A stretch of 64,000 nucleotides of DNA, from positions 1,602,501 through 1,666,500 of the forward strand of contig NZ_AP023321.1 in the NCBI RefSeq assembly GCF_015140235.1, read 5' to 3'. Each line of letters opens with the position of its first letter. The first letter of the stretch is position 1. The stretch is from Solibaculum mannosilyticum (lineage in GTDB: Bacteria > Bacillota > Clostridia > Oscillospirales > Acutalibacteraceae). The position numbers and the translations under genes were made by a program. Below the pieces are notes generated by a model. It was not told the origin of the DNA. It was given only the letters and a program-made list of their open reading frames with translations, and did no database searches. Positions 32,421 to 41,871 of this stretch are shown here, in pieces.

Positions 32421-32449
32421 ATTTGACGGCAGGTTCTCCGCCGTCAAAT
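32421..32449 (-). terminator. Hairpin between rplI and dnaB
   Basis: ATTTGACGGC (32421-32430) pairs with GCCGTCAAAT (32440-32449), 9-base loop; on the minus strand TCATTTTACT follows, only a weak T-tract. It may be an attenuator rather than a full terminator. Confidence 0.45.
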
Positions 32450-32478
32450 CAAGAGAATACATTCAGATCAAAATCCAC

Positions 32479-32925
32479 TTACTCCTCGGTAACCATAGCG
32501 TACACCCTGGCCGAGACGCCGGGATACAGATGCAGCTTTACCTCATACGTGCCACAGGATTTGATATCCCCCGACAGCTCCACCTTGCGCTTGTCCACCT
32601 CAATATCCAACTGTTTTGCCACCGCTTCGGCAATTTCCTTTGCGGTTACCGAGCCGAACAAGCGGCCGCCCTGGCCGGCTTTAGCCGTCATCTTTACCGT
32701 TTTATCTGCAATACGATTGGCTGTCTCCTGGGCATCGGCCTTTTTTTGTTCCTCACGGCGCTTTGCCGCCGCCTCTTTATCCTTTAACTGGTGGATGGCA
32801 TGCTGGCTGGCTTCCACTGCCAAGCCCCGAGGAAATAAGAAATTCCGGGCATACCCATCCGAAACGGTAACCAATTCACCGTTTTTTCCAGCACCTTTTA
32901 CATCGGCTTTTAAAATCACTTTCAT
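32479..32925 (-). CDS. rplI: 50S ribosomal protein L9
   Basis: A 148-residue L9. N-terminal domain [20 protein letters not shown] followed by [20 protein letters not shown], a long connecting helix ([20 protein letters not shown]) and a C-terminal domain ([20 protein letters not shown], then [20 protein letters not shown]). This two-domain dumbbell with a straight helix is the L9 hallmark; it binds 23S rRNA near the L1 stalk. Length ~150 is usual. It lies between gdpP (48 bp) and dnaB (114 bp) in the conserved order. AAAAGGAGGCG precedes the start. Nothing unusual. Confidence 0.98.
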   Translation of the reverse strand: MKVILKADVKGAGKNGELVTVSDGYARNFLFPRGLAVEASQHAIHQLKDKEAAAKRREEQKKADAQETANRIADKTVKMTAKAGQGGRLFGSVTAKEIAEAVAKQLDIEVDKRKVELSGDIKSCGTYEVKLHLYPGVSARVYAMVTEE

Positions 32926-32973
32926 GAAAAACGCCTCCTTTTCTCCAAATTATACCGGGTCTAACGAGAAAAA

Positions 32974-34965
32974 TCAACCGTCTTTCCCATCTATCCGCCC
33001 CGATTCGATGGCCCGATTCTCCTGGTAGGTATCAATGGCCTTCAAAAGCTGTTGTCTGGCATCCTCCAGACCCACTCCCGAAAGCTGCGCACCTGCCATA
33101 GTCAGATGTCCGCCGCCGCCGATGGACTCCATGATAATCTGGACATTGACGAGTCCCATGGATCGTCCGGACACAAACACTACATTGTTTTCGCTATAAA
33201 GTACAAAGGAGGCGTCTACCCCGTCGATATTCAACAGTTCATCAGCCGCTTGGGCGGCGCTGATACGCATATCCGTACCCGAAAGCCGGCTACAGGAAAT
33301 GGCACAATTGCGATAAATCTCAGCTTCGGTGACCATCATGGCTTTTTTCTGATAAGAATCCACACTGCCGGAGAACATCTTCTTTACCGCCACGGTATCG
33401 GCGCCTTTGCGGCGCAGGAAAGCCGCTGCTTCAAAGGTACGCACACCGGTACGGAATACAAAATCCTTGGTGTCCAGCATAATGCCGGCCAGCAATGCCT
33501 CGGCTTCAAATCGTCCGAGACCCGGACTTGTCATATATTGAAGCAATTCCGTGACCATCTCGCAGGCCGACGAAGCAAACGGTTCATGGAAAAAGATAAC
33601 GGCATTGTCAATATGTTCTACCATCTTGCGATGATGGTCGATGACCACCACATGCTCACATTGACGGTATACTTCGACGGAATCCAAAAAGTCAGGACGA
33701 TGAGTATCCACCACAATAAGAAGGGTCTGGTCGTCGATCATGTCCAGAGCGTCGATGGGTTCCACCAGAGCTCTGCCCATATTTTCCTGATCCATTCGGC
33801 GCAGCAGGGATTGAGCCAGGGAAGTCTTCCGGTTGACCACAATACGGGCATCCTTCCCGCGGCTGACCACTGCACGGTACATACCAACCGCCGCACCTAA
33901 AGCATCCAGATCCGATCCCTTATGACCCATGATAAGCACATTGCTGCTGCCGTCGATCAGTTCCGACAAAGCCGATGCAATGATTCGACTGCGCACCCGG
34001 GTCCGTTTTTCCACTCCTTTGGACACGCCGCCGTAGAACTCATAGCCATCCTTACTGCGCACAGCCGCCTGATCTCCGCCACGGCCCAATGCCATATCCA
34101 GAGCCTGACGTGCCATTTCTTCGCATTCATGAAAGGATTCGCCGCCGCGTCCCACACCGATGGACAATGTAGCACTCATGCGTCCGCCAGCCGTCACTTC
34201 CCGCACTCGATCCAGTACCGAGAACCGTCCCTTAACCGCCTCCTCCAAATGCCGCTCCTCCAGCATGATGAGGAAACGGTCATTGCCGAGACGGCGGAAA
34301 AATCCGGTTGTCTTGCCGATCCAATGCTCTAAAATGGTCTCAATTTGTCCCTGGATTTGGGCACGTTCACTGTCCTTTGCCGTTTGGAGCAGTTCTTCCA
34401 TATTGTCGATCACCGCCAGCGCCACGGTTGGACGGCTCTTCTGATACTCTTCGTAAGTTGCTTTTAACGTGGTATCGTCCACGAAATAAAGGGTGTAGAA
34501 CAATCCGTTTTCCTGGTCTGTTTTGGCGCCGTACACCGTATAATACCGGCCTTCCAGCTTGATGGAAATTGGTTTTTCCACCATATCTTCCACTGTCAGA
34601 TCAGGCAAAATCCGGGAAAATTTTCCGCCAAATACGTCCCGCCCTTGCAGCACCTTCTGGCGGAAAAGATCATTATACCATACCACCTTCGTATCGCTGC
34701 CCAGAACCATCGTAGGAAGCGGGAAATGATTGAGGACATCCTGGTCGATCATATTCAGGCTTTGACTAATTTTTTCAAGATACCTGTAAAAATGATGCTG
34801 AAATCGGACGTTCAGCCATACGGTAGCCAAAGTTGCTATTACAAACAATGCGGCAAATACAACAAATATGTACGGATTCCAGAACCAACTGAGCAGTGTC
34901 ATAACCGCCAATACAGCCAAAAGTGCAATAGGAACTACCGTCAGCAGACGAATATGCTTTTTCAT
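32974..34965 (-). CDS. gdpP: Cyclic-di-AMP phosphodiesterase GdpP
   Basis: A 663-residue membrane-bound c-di-AMP phosphodiesterase (YybT/GdpP). Two N-terminal membrane helices (IRLLTVVPIALLAVLAVMTL and YIFVVFAALFVIATLATVWL), a PAS-like domain, a degenerate GGDEF domain (MSATLSIGVGRGGESFHECE, lacking GGDEF), then the DHH domain: IMGHKGSDLDALGAAVGMYR, VVDTHRPDFLD, HVVVIDHHRKMVEHIDNAVI, and DHHA1 at the end with SIGGGGHLTMAGAQLSGVG. It hydrolyses c-di-AMP to pApA and thereby controls osmotic and cell wall homeostasis. Linkage to rplI and dnaB is the classical Firmicutes order. All metal ligands of DHH/DHHA1 are visible, so it is probably active. Confidence 0.97.
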   Translation of the reverse strand: MKKHIRLLTVVPIALLAVLAVMTLLSWFWNPYIFVVFAALFVIATLATVWLNVRFQHHFYRYLEKISQSLNMIDQDVLNHFPLPTMVLGSDTKVVWYNDLFRQKVLQGRDVFGGKFSRILPDLTVEDMVEKPISIKLEGRYYTVYGAKTDQENGLFYTLYFVDDTTLKATYEEYQKSRPTVALAVIDNMEELLQTAKDSERAQIQGQIETILEHWIGKTTGFFRRLGNDRFLIMLEERHLEEAVKGRFSVLDRVREVTAGGRMSATLSIGVGRGGESFHECEEMARQALDMALGRGGDQAAVRSKDGYEFYGGVSKGVEKRTRVRSRIIASALSELIDGSSNVLIMGHKGSDLDALGAAVGMYRAVVSRGKDARIVVNRKTSLAQSLLRRMDQENMGRALVEPIDALDMIDDQTLLIVVDTHRPDFLDSVEVYRQCEHVVVIDHHRKMVEHIDNAVIFFHEPFASSACEMVTELLQYMTSPGLGRFEAEALLAGIMLDTKDFVFRTGVRTFEAAAFLRRKGADTVAVKKMFSGSVDSYQKKAMMVTEAEIYRNCAISCSRLSGTDMRISAAQAADELLNIDGVDASFVLYSENNVVFVSGRSMGLVNVQIIMESIGGGGHLTMAGAQLSGVGLEDARQQLLKAIDTYQENRAIESGRIDGKDG

Positions 34966-35053
34966 CCTACACCTTCCCTACATGAAAACAGTTGTCCCGA
35001 CCATTCCAGCCCAGGATTTCTCTATTGAAACTGCGTCCCCTGCCGGGAGGTCC

Positions 35054-37012
35054 TCAGACCTCCATAATAATCGGCAGGATCATAGGACTGCGTTTGGTGC
35101 GCTCGTACAGCAGGCGCGATAAATCCTCCCGTACCCTGTTTTTAATCGTACCCCATTCCCGGACGTTTTTGTCCGCACAGTCCTCCAGCACGCGGCGAAC
35201 CAGACGTTTGGCATCGTCCATAAGCATCTCCGACTCCCGGACGTACACAAAGCCTCGGGATACAATGTCCGGCCCGGACACTACAAATCCCGACTCGGCG
35301 TCGATGGAGGCCACCACTACAATAAGACCGTCTTCCGCCAGATGTTTGCGGTCACGCAACACGATGCTTCCCACATCGCCTACGCCAAGGCCATCCACCA
35401 GCACTCGGCCGGCTGGAACAGTACCCACTACCTTCATGCTGTTGGGAGTCAGTTCCACCACTTTGCCGATTTCAGAGATCAGGATATGGTCGGCAGGGAT
35501 TCCCATCCCTTTGGCCAGAACCATGTGCTTATGCAGGTGCTTTTGCTCGCCATGGACAGGAATGAAGAACTTGGGCTTTACAATGCCCAACATGATCTTC
35601 AGTTCCTCCTGGCAGGCATGGCCCGACACATGCACTTCATACATCTTTTCATACACAACTTCACAGCCGTGTTTCATCAGCTCGTTGACCACATGCCCCA
35701 CCGTCTTTTCGTTGCCGGGGATGGGGTTTGCTGAAATAATAATATAATCGTCCGGACCCACCACAACCTTGCGGTGATCCGACATAGCCATTCGGGTCAA
35801 GGCCGACATGGGTTCCCCTTGGCTGCCGGTGGTGATTATCACCACTTGATCCTTGGGATAACGGTTTAAAACATCGATATCCACCAGCACGCCGTCGGGC
35901 ACACTGAGGTACCCCAGTTCCATGCCGATGTTGACCACATTGACCATGCTGCGGCCTGACACAGCTACTTTCCGGCCGTAATGCACTGCCGCATCGATGA
36001 TCTGCTGGACGCGGTGCACGTTGGAAGCAAAGGTCGCGATGATGATACGGCGATGTTCAGCTTTTTTAAAAAGAGCGTCAAAACTCTCGCCCACCGAACG
36101 TTCCGACTTGGTGTATCCCGGACGTTCAGCATTGGTGGAGTCGGCCATCAGGGCCAGGACGCCTTCCTTACCCAGCTCGGCAAAACGAGCCAGATCGATC
36201 ATCTCCCCTTGGATAGGAGTGCAATCGATTTTAAAGTCACCGGTCATGACAATGGTGCCTGACGGCGTCCGGATGGCAAATGCCACCGCGTCGGGGATGG
36301 AGTGGTTGACGTGGATAGCCTCCACCGACATGCACCCCATCTGTACCACGTCGCCCGGATGGATCACATTGAGTTTGGCCTTGTTTAATATGCCGTGTTC
36401 CCGCAGTTTGCCCTCTACCAATCCCAACGTCAAACGGGTGCCGTACACTGGGACGTTGATCTGCTTAAGCAGATAAGGCAAAGAACCGATATGGTCCTCG
36501 TGGCCGTGGGTCAATACCACGCCGCGGATCTTATCCTTGTTCCGCTCTACAAACGTAAAGTCCGGGATGACCAGATCCACGCCCAACATATCGTCATCCG
36601 GAAAGGCCAGACCGCAGTCCACGATAAACATATCGTCCCCGCATTCAAAGAGCGTCATGTTTTTGCCGATCTCATTTAAACCGCCCAGATAATAAATCCG
36701 CACCGGCTTTTGATCCTTTGCCGGGATTCGGGACCGCTTGTCCTGTTTCCCACGGGGATTCCTTTGCCGGCCTGTACCAGCACTCTTCTCCTTGCCCTGT
36801 TTTGCCGATTGCCTGGGCTGCTGTTTTGCCTGCTCCTTTGCCTTCCCCTCTTTTTTCTGAACGGGCTTTTCCTTCTTAGCCGATGCTTTGGGCTTAGGAG
36901 CAGCCGCGGCCTTGTTCACCTTCTTTTGCCTCGGCTGAGAGGGCGGCGCTGTTTTTTCCTCCTGCTTGGAAGGACTTGACCCTAAAAGGGCATTTTTAAT
37001 TTCAGGTGTCAC
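35054..37012 (-). CDS. rnj: Ribonuclease J
   Basis: A 652-residue RNase J, a metallo-beta-lactamase/beta-CASP ribonuclease for mRNA decay and rRNA maturation (5'-exo and endo activity). The GTG at 37012 follows GGAGGTTAGTATTT. Residues 1-100 are a basic, disordered K/Q/P/A-rich extension (KKVNKAAAAPKPKASAKKEK is typical) not found in Bacillus RNase J1 and likely RNA binding. The catalytic core begins VRIYYLGGLNEIGKNMTLFE; metal site VVLTHGHEDHIGSLPYLLKQ, GDFKIDCTP, then beta-CASP ATFASNVHRVQQIIDAA and SGHACQEELKIMLGIVKPKF and HGEQKHLHKH motifs. The 5' region of the transcript is long and structured (see 37013-37527). rnjA vs rnjB cannot be decided. Confidence 0.95.
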   Translation of the reverse strand: MTPEIKNALLGSSPSKQEEKTAPPSQPRQKKVNKAAAAPKPKASAKKEKPVQKKEGKAKEQAKQQPRQSAKQGKEKSAGTGRQRNPRGKQDKRSRIPAKDQKPVRIYYLGGLNEIGKNMTLFECGDDMFIVDCGLAFPDDDMLGVDLVIPDFTFVERNKDKIRGVVLTHGHEDHIGSLPYLLKQINVPVYGTRLTLGLVEGKLREHGILNKAKLNVIHPGDVVQMGCMSVEAIHVNHSIPDAVAFAIRTPSGTIVMTGDFKIDCTPIQGEMIDLARFAELGKEGVLALMADSTNAERPGYTKSERSVGESFDALFKKAEHRRIIIATFASNVHRVQQIIDAAVHYGRKVAVSGRSMVNVVNIGMELGYLSVPDGVLVDIDVLNRYPKDQVVIITTGSQGEPMSALTRMAMSDHRKVVVGPDDYIIISANPIPGNEKTVGHVVNELMKHGCEVVYEKMYEVHVSGHACQEELKIMLGIVKPKFFIPVHGEQKHLHKHMVLAKGMGIPADHILISEIGKVVELTPNSMKVVGTVPAGRVLVDGLGVGDVGSIVLRDRKHLAEDGLIVVVASIDAESGFVVSGPDIVSRGFVYVRESEMLMDDAKRLVRRVLEDCADKNVREWGTIKNRVREDLSRLLYERTKRSPMILPIIMEV

Positions 37013-37527
37013 AAATACTAACCTCCAAATGTCTCAAGAAAGCCGCACTTCCCCTAGCCTCCTACCTGCATTTCTCAAAAACAGAGACCTAGGCGGAGAC
37101 GCTTTCTCCAAATCTATTGAATTATCCGTTCTCTTTCGCATACATCCAAAGTGAGAAGTACAGGGTGCAGCTCCAATCCGTTCCGCTGGACGCCTGTATA
37201 CAACCTGGCCATCAACCCTTGCCGTCAAATCAGAAGGAGGAGAAAAGAGCCACCCTCAGGCGCCCACTTCCTACCCTCAGCAGACGGATGCCACAATCAC
37301 ACTTCAGAATAAAATAAACCGGACACGTACAATACGATTATTGTACCCTCTCCCACAAATCCTGTCAAGTGCTTGAAATTCCAGCTTAATGAACCCTGCC
37401 TTCCGATCCCCCATAGCCCGACGTAAAATACGATATTCCCGTCTTCTCTTCGGCATCTCTCCGTTGCTCTTTGTACAATCTGTCAATAATTACTTTTTCA
37501 CAATTCTAAAATTGTGAAAATCAATTA
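37013..37527 (-). promoter_or_regulatory. 515-bp gap: long structured 5' region of RNase J gene
   Basis: No convincing ORF. Minus-strand promoter at 37340-37368: TTGACA (37368-37363) / TACAAT (37345-37340), spacer 17, giving a ~320-nt leader before the GTG at 37012. The leader has several hairpins: GGAGA...TCTCC (near 37096-37110), TACAGG...CCTGTA (around 37160-37200) and GCCTAGG...CTAGG (around 37055-37093). This may be an autoregulated mRNA leader or hold a small RNA. No T-box or known riboswitch consensus seen. 37369-37527 upstream holds nothing recognisable. Confidence 0.5.
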
Positions 37528-39870
37528 TTATCCTCTTTCTTTTGTCTGCTTCATGTGCAAAAACAGCAACCGTTCCAGACCCCCGCATAATTCGTTGGCG
37601 GTTTCGTAGCTCTCAGCTTCGGCCTGAAGACGCAGGCTCTTCCCCCGGCTGGAAGGACGTACCAATACCTGTCCGTCTCCCACCGGCAAAAGGATCCCTT
37701 CTTCGCTGGACAAACGATGCCCTCGCTCGGCCTCCGACAGACTGCGCATTACCTCTCCCGGATTTCCCCGGCATACCACCGATCGGGATGATACGGCAAA
37801 GGAAGGCAATTCCTTTAACAGTTCCGCCAAAGAGCATCCCCGCCGCTTCATCAGGTTTAACAGCCTCACCGTCATCATGAGCCCATCCCGTACCCACGGC
37901 TGTTTTCCAGCCAGCTCGCGTGCCTCCTGGTCGCATCCTTCTACCGGACAATCCAGATAACGCAGCACCTGCCGGTCATATCGCTGGGCCAAATAGTTGA
38001 TGACACGGGGTGCATCGCTGGGGAGAGCCACGTCCATGCCCTGTTCAAAGGCATCCAGACAGCACAGTGCCAACACCTTCTCCGGCCAGACGTATCCCAC
38101 CTCTTCCCCGAATACCGCTGCTGTCCGTCCGGAATTGCCGATGTGGAACTGAAGTCCCCCTTGCCCGCATCCCAACTGTTTTAACGTCTGCTTGAGCACT
38201 TCCCCCGCTTGACGGCAGGCCGATTTGATTCCAGCAGACAGTCCGGAAAGCCCTTCCGGCGCTTGGGACATCAGTTCCTTTTGATAAGTGATCTGTCCGC
38301 CTTGGAGAACCGACGCACTTTGGATATCTTCCCAACTGCATCGTTTGAATTCCCCCCGCTGCATTTTGCTTTCCAGATCCCTCTCCAGCCCACGGGTCAA
38401 AGGAAGCCCGTTTTTCTCCAGGACGGCAATACGGGTTTTGAGCCCTCCGGACAGGAAAATTCCCAGCTGTGCCTCGTAGAAGCCTGTGAGATAACGCAGT
38501 TCTGCTTCAAATCCCATGCCGAAGTCCAGCACCCCGGCTCCTGTGGATAAAATCCCTGATATCAGCGCCTGACAGAGGCATTTGCTTCCTTGATCGGCAC
38601 TGTAGGAAACCGCCACCCGTCCGGACGGCACCAGGCTGCCGATGGCCACTCCCAGCCGCGCACAGAATTCCGGGGTGACTTCCACTCCGGTTTCACCGGC
38701 GATTCCTTCATCGTCAAACAGCTCGATGTGAAGCGATCCAAATTTCAGATTCTCCCGGAGTACCAGGCCGTCTTCCACCTGTTTTCCCGGCCAGATGCGC
38801 ACGCCGGGCATGACGGTTGCACGTTCGCCTACCACGCTTCCTGCACCGGCAGCCGACGCCTCAAACATCGATCCCGCTCGTTTGACCGATGCGGCCGGTC
38901 CCAACAGGGCTCCGCACAGAGAGGATCGATCCCCCGCATAAGATCCCGGCAGCATGACCGACGACTTGATGCTGGCCCCTTTTCCCACGCTGCATCGGTC
39001 ATCCAGCACCGATCCTGGACCTACTACCGCTCCGGAACCGATGGTGACGCTTTCTCCGATATACACGGGAGGCACCAATTGATAATTCCCCTCCGGCATG
39101 TTGCCGCTACAGTAGATTCCATCCTCCTCTTGGCGGGGCAGTGTACAGGATACCTTTCCCATCAAGATGTCCTGTTGGCAAGAGAGATACGTGTCCAAAT
39201 CCCCGATGTCACACCAGTATCCGTCGCAGGGGAAGGCAAAAAGCGGCAGTCCCTTTTGCAGCATCAGAGGGAAAAGCTGTTTTCCAAAATCGTAGGACTT
39301 GCCCTCGGGAATAAGGGTCAGCACGCTGGGATCCAAAATATAAATCCCAGTGTTGGCGGTATTCGTGCTGGCCTGGGACCATCCGGGTTTCTCCAGGAAG
39401 CCGGTGATACGGTTCTCCTCGTCGTAGTTTACCAGGCCATACTCCCTGGGATCCTTGACCTGTTTGACCAACAATGTGGCTGCCGCACGCTTTTCCTTGT
39501 GGAACTTCATGGCGGCCGACAGGTCAAAATCGGTCAAGGCATCTCCGCTGATGACCAGGAAACTGTCGTCGTACCAATCGGCGGCGTGTTTGACTCCGCC
39601 GGCTGTCCCAAGAGGGCGGTCCTCTTCTATAAAATGCAGCTTTACTTCCCGATTTTTGGTGTGCCAGACGCCTTCCTCCAGCCAATTGGTAACCGCGTCG
39701 GGCAGATACCGGAGGGTGACTGCTGCCTCGTCAAATCCATGACGCGCCAGCAGATCCAGAATATAGGCCAGGACAGGACGTCCGCACAACCGTGTCATGG
39801 GTTTGGGTGTGTCGCACGTCAAGGGACGCAATCGACTTCCCTCTCCTCCCGCCATAATTACTGCTTTCAT
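37528..39870 (-). CDS. Nucleotidyltransferase / (degenerate) phosphomannomutase fusion
   Basis: A 780-residue fusion annotated in relatives as mannose-1-phosphate guanylyltransferase/phosphomannomutase. Residues 1-235: sugar nucleotidyltransferase with MKAVIMAGGEGSRLRPLTCD, TPKPMTRLCGRPVLAYILDL, LVISGDALTDFDLSAAM and VKQVKDPREYGLVNYDEENR. Residues ~240-370: left-handed beta-helix hexapeptide-like region (VYIGESVTIGSGAVVGPGSV). Residues ~375-770: phosphohexomutase-like part, but the serine motif TASHNP is replaced by FLSGGLKTRIAVLEKNG and the Mg loop DGDxDR by ALPSDAPRVINYL, so mutase activity is probably lost. Start ATG with AAGGA eleven bases upstream. The N-terminal enzyme looks intact. Function: sugar nucleotide supply; mutase half perhaps regulatory (inference). 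Confidence 0.8.
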   Translation of the reverse strand: MKAVIMAGGEGSRLRPLTCDTPKPMTRLCGRPVLAYILDLLARHGFDEAAVTLRYLPDAVTNWLEEGVWHTKNREVKLHFIEEDRPLGTAGGVKHAADWYDDSFLVISGDALTDFDLSAAMKFHKEKRAAATLLVKQVKDPREYGLVNYDEENRITGFLEKPGWSQASTNTANTGIYILDPSVLTLIPEGKSYDFGKQLFPLMLQKGLPLFAFPCDGYWCDIGDLDTYLSCQQDILMGKVSCTLPRQEEDGIYCSGNMPEGNYQLVPPVYIGESVTIGSGAVVGPGSVLDDRCSVGKGASIKSSVMLPGSYAGDRSSLCGALLGPAASVKRAGSMFEASAAGAGSVVGERATVMPGVRIWPGKQVEDGLVLRENLKFGSLHIELFDDEGIAGETGVEVTPEFCARLGVAIGSLVPSGRVAVSYSADQGSKCLCQALISGILSTGAGVLDFGMGFEAELRYLTGFYEAQLGIFLSGGLKTRIAVLEKNGLPLTRGLERDLESKMQRGEFKRCSWEDIQSASVLQGGQITYQKELMSQAPEGLSGLSAGIKSACRQAGEVLKQTLKQLGCGQGGLQFHIGNSGRTAAVFGEEVGYVWPEKVLALCCLDAFEQGMDVALPSDAPRVINYLAQRYDRQVLRYLDCPVEGCDQEARELAGKQPWVRDGLMMTVRLLNLMKRRGCSLAELLKELPSFAVSSRSVVCRGNPGEVMRSLSEAERGHRLSSEEGILLPVGDGQVLVRPSSRGKSLRLQAEAESYETANELCGGLERLLFLHMKQTKERG

Positions 39871-39965
39871 CTATGCGCACATCCTTTCGGCAATGATTTT
39901 CCCTTATTATTTCCATCCAAACGGCCCATCATACCGAACGAGGGAAAAGAGTTGATGAATGTCTC

Positions 39966-39994
39966 TTGTGAAGAACCGGATTCCTGTGTATAAT
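39966..39994 (+). promoter_or_regulatory. Promoter of rnhA
   Basis: TTGTGA (39966-39971) and TATAAT (39989-39994), spacer 17, 60 bp before the rnhA start. Confidence 0.65.
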
Positions 39995-40053
39995 GGAAAC
40001 TGTTATTTTGCTGTTTTGTGCGCACAATGAAAGAGAGGAGCGGCTTTCAATCC

Positions 40054-40488
40054 ATGAAACATGTGGACATTTTTACAGACGGCGCTTGTTCCGGCAATCC
40101 AGGTCCCGGCGGATACGGCGCTATTTTGCGGTTCAAAGGGGTAGAACGGGAACTCTCCGGCGGGGATAAGCATACAACCAACAACCGTATGGAGTTGACC
40201 GCCGCCATCGTCGCTCTTTCGGCTCTCCGGGAACCCTGCGACGTCACCCTTTACAGCGATTCCAAATATCTCATCGACGCCGTCACCAAGGGTTGGGCCA
40301 AGGGTTGGAAGGCCCGCGGATGGAAAAAAGGCGATGGCAAACCCGCTTTGAATCCTGATCTTTGGGAACAGCTTTTGACGCTCTTGGACAAGCATCAGGT
40401 AGAATTGGTATGGGTCAAAGGCCACGCCAATCATCCGGAGAACGAACGCTGTGATCAATTGGCTGTAACTGCTTCTAAAAATGTGTAA
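40054..40488 (+). CDS. rnhA: Ribonuclease HI
   Basis: A 144-residue RNase HI. It removes RNA from RNA-DNA hybrids (primers, R-loops). The family begins [20 protein letters not shown]; therefore the ATG at 40054 is used, not 40018. Catalytic residues are all in place: Asp in [15 protein letters not shown], Glu in [13 protein letters not shown], Asp in [12 protein letters not shown], and Asp in [13 protein letters not shown]. The basic handle region ([20 protein letters not shown]) is present, as in E. coli RNase HI. GAGAGGAG is 14 bases before the start, somewhat far. Monocistronic with its own promoter. A type I enzyme alone is typical for many Clostridia, with RNase HII elsewhere. Confidence 0.96.
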   Translation: MKHVDIFTDGACSGNPGPGGYGAILRFKGVERELSGGDKHTTNNRMELTAAIVALSALREPCDVTLYSDSKYLIDAVTKGWAKGWKARGWKKGDGKPALNPDLWEQLLTLLDKHQVELVWVKGHANHPENERCDQLAVTASKNV

Positions 40489-40579
40489 ATTTCTAGTGAA
40501 ATCGATAATTTTTCCTTTTTCTTTTTGGAGTACTTGAATATCCTACTGTTTCGGTATAATATTAAGACATAGATAACAA

Positions 40580-40590
40580 ACCTATTAGGT
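40580..40590 (+). promoter_or_regulatory. Palindromic operator candidate upstream of iscS
   Basis: ACCTATTAGGT is an 11-bp perfect palindrome at 40580-40590, 20 bp after a TATAAT (40555-40560) that probably serves as iscS promoter (the -35 TTGAAT at 40534-40539 is only 15 bp away). It could bind an Rrf2/IscR-type regulator of the iron-sulfur genes. Confidence 0.4.
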
Positions 40591-40655
40591 AGGGATTAAT
40601 CGGTGCAAAGCCGTTTTATCCCCATGAATTCCTTACAAAATTTGAGGTGAAGATT

Positions 40656-41837
40656 ATGACTCGCATCGTTTATGCTGATAACGCCGCCACCACCAGTACC
40701 GCTCCTTCGGTGGTCAAGGCAATGCTTCCTTATTTCACCGAGCTTTATGGCAATCCCTCTAGTTTATATACTGTCGGTCAGGAGGCCCGGGAGGGGGTGG
40801 ATCATGCCCGCCAACAGGTAGCTGATGCCATCGGCGCCCTTTCCTCTGAGATTTTCTTTACATCGGGCGGTTCCGAGGCCGATAACTGGGCCATCAAAGG
40901 GATAGCCCATGCCCTGGCTGCAAAGGGGAAAAAGCATCTGATTACCAGCGCCTTTGAACATCACGCAGTGCTCCACTCCATGGAAGCCCTCCAGAAGGAA
41001 GGCTTTGAAGTCACTTTACTGCCTGTGTATGAAAACGGTTTGGTAAAGCCTCAGGATGTGGCAGATGCCATCCGTCCCGATACCGCTCTGGTCAGCATTA
41101 TGTATGCCAACAATGAAATCGGCACCATTCAGCCTATCCCAGAGATCGGCGCCATCTGCCGCGAGAAAGGCGTACTGTTCCATACAGACGCAGTCCAGGC
41201 CATCGGCATGGTGGACATCGACGTCAAGGCGCAGAATATCGATCTGCTGTCCCTTTCGGGCCATAAGTTCCACGGTCCCAAAGGGATCGGCGCATTGTAT
41301 TGCCGCCGTGGACTGCGTTTCCCCAACCTCATCGATGGCGGCGCTCAAGAGCTCAACCGCCGTGCCGGTACTGAAAACGTCCCGGGTATTGTAGGATTGG
41401 GCGCTGCTATCCAGGAGGCTACCGCTGATATTCCAGGCCGCACCGCTCGCATCCAGGCCATGCGCGACCGTTTGATCGACGGCGTGTTGCAAATCCCCCG
41501 TTCCCGTCTGAACGGCGACCGTCAACATCGTCTGGCCGGCAACGCCAACTTCTGTTTTGAGGGCATTGAGGGAGAATCCCTCCTCCTGATGCTGGATGCC
41601 AAAGGCATCGCCGCTTCCTCAGGATCGGCCTGTACATCGGGTTCCCTGGATCCCAGCCACGTATTGCTGGCCATTGGACTGCCCCATGAAATTGCTCATG
41701 GTTCTTTGCGTATCAGCCTGAGCGACGTCAATACAGAAGAAGATGTCGACGCTATCTTAGAGGCTCTTCCGCCCATTGTAGAGCGGCTGCGGGCCATGTC
41801 CCCTCTCTGGGAACGCATTGTACAAAATCAGTCGTAA
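40656..41837 (+). CDS. iscS: Cysteine desulfurase (IscS/NifS)
   Basis: A 393-residue PLP enzyme that removes sulfur from cysteine as enzyme persulfide for Fe-S clusters and tRNA thiolation. The ATG at 40656 has GAGGTGA ahead; the GTG at 40647 overlaps it. Motifs: [20 protein letters not shown] near the start, [26 protein letters not shown] histidine, PLP lysine in [19 protein letters not shown], and the active-site cysteine loop [20 protein letters not shown]. The C-terminus keeps [20 protein letters not shown]. Group I (NifS-like). It is 34 bp upstream of iscU, forming a two-gene isc operon. No iscA/iscR in the operon. Confidence 0.96.
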   Translation: MTRIVYADNAATTSTAPSVVKAMLPYFTELYGNPSSLYTVGQEAREGVDHARQQVADAIGALSSEIFFTSGGSEADNWAIKGIAHALAAKGKKHLITSAFEHHAVLHSMEALQKEGFEVTLLPVYENGLVKPQDVADAIRPDTALVSIMYANNEIGTIQPIPEIGAICREKGVLFHTDAVQAIGMVDIDVKAQNIDLLSLSGHKFHGPKGIGALYCRRGLRFPNLIDGGAQELNRRAGTENVPGIVGLGAAIQEATADIPGRTARIQAMRDRLIDGVLQIPRSRLNGDRQHRLAGNANFCFEGIEGESLLLMLDAKGIAASSGSACTSGSLDPSHVLLAIGLPHEIAHGSLRISLSDVNTEEDVDAILEALPPIVERLRAMSPLWERIVQNQS

Positions 41838-41871
41838 CAATTTGTGATATACGGTATAGGAGGTCATCATT

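Noticed and set aside
32421-32449. Full terminator between rplI and dnaB
   Set aside because: Good stem but only a weak T-tract on the transcribed strand, kept as low-confidence hairpin.
37013-37333. T-box leader upstream of rnj
   Set aside because: No GGTGGNACCGCG-like antiterminator element and downstream gene is not a tRNA-charging or amino acid gene.
38590-39993. 467-codon plus-strand frame opposite the mannomutase fusion
   Set aside because: Shadow of a high-GC codon pattern; no domain, no ribosome-binding site.
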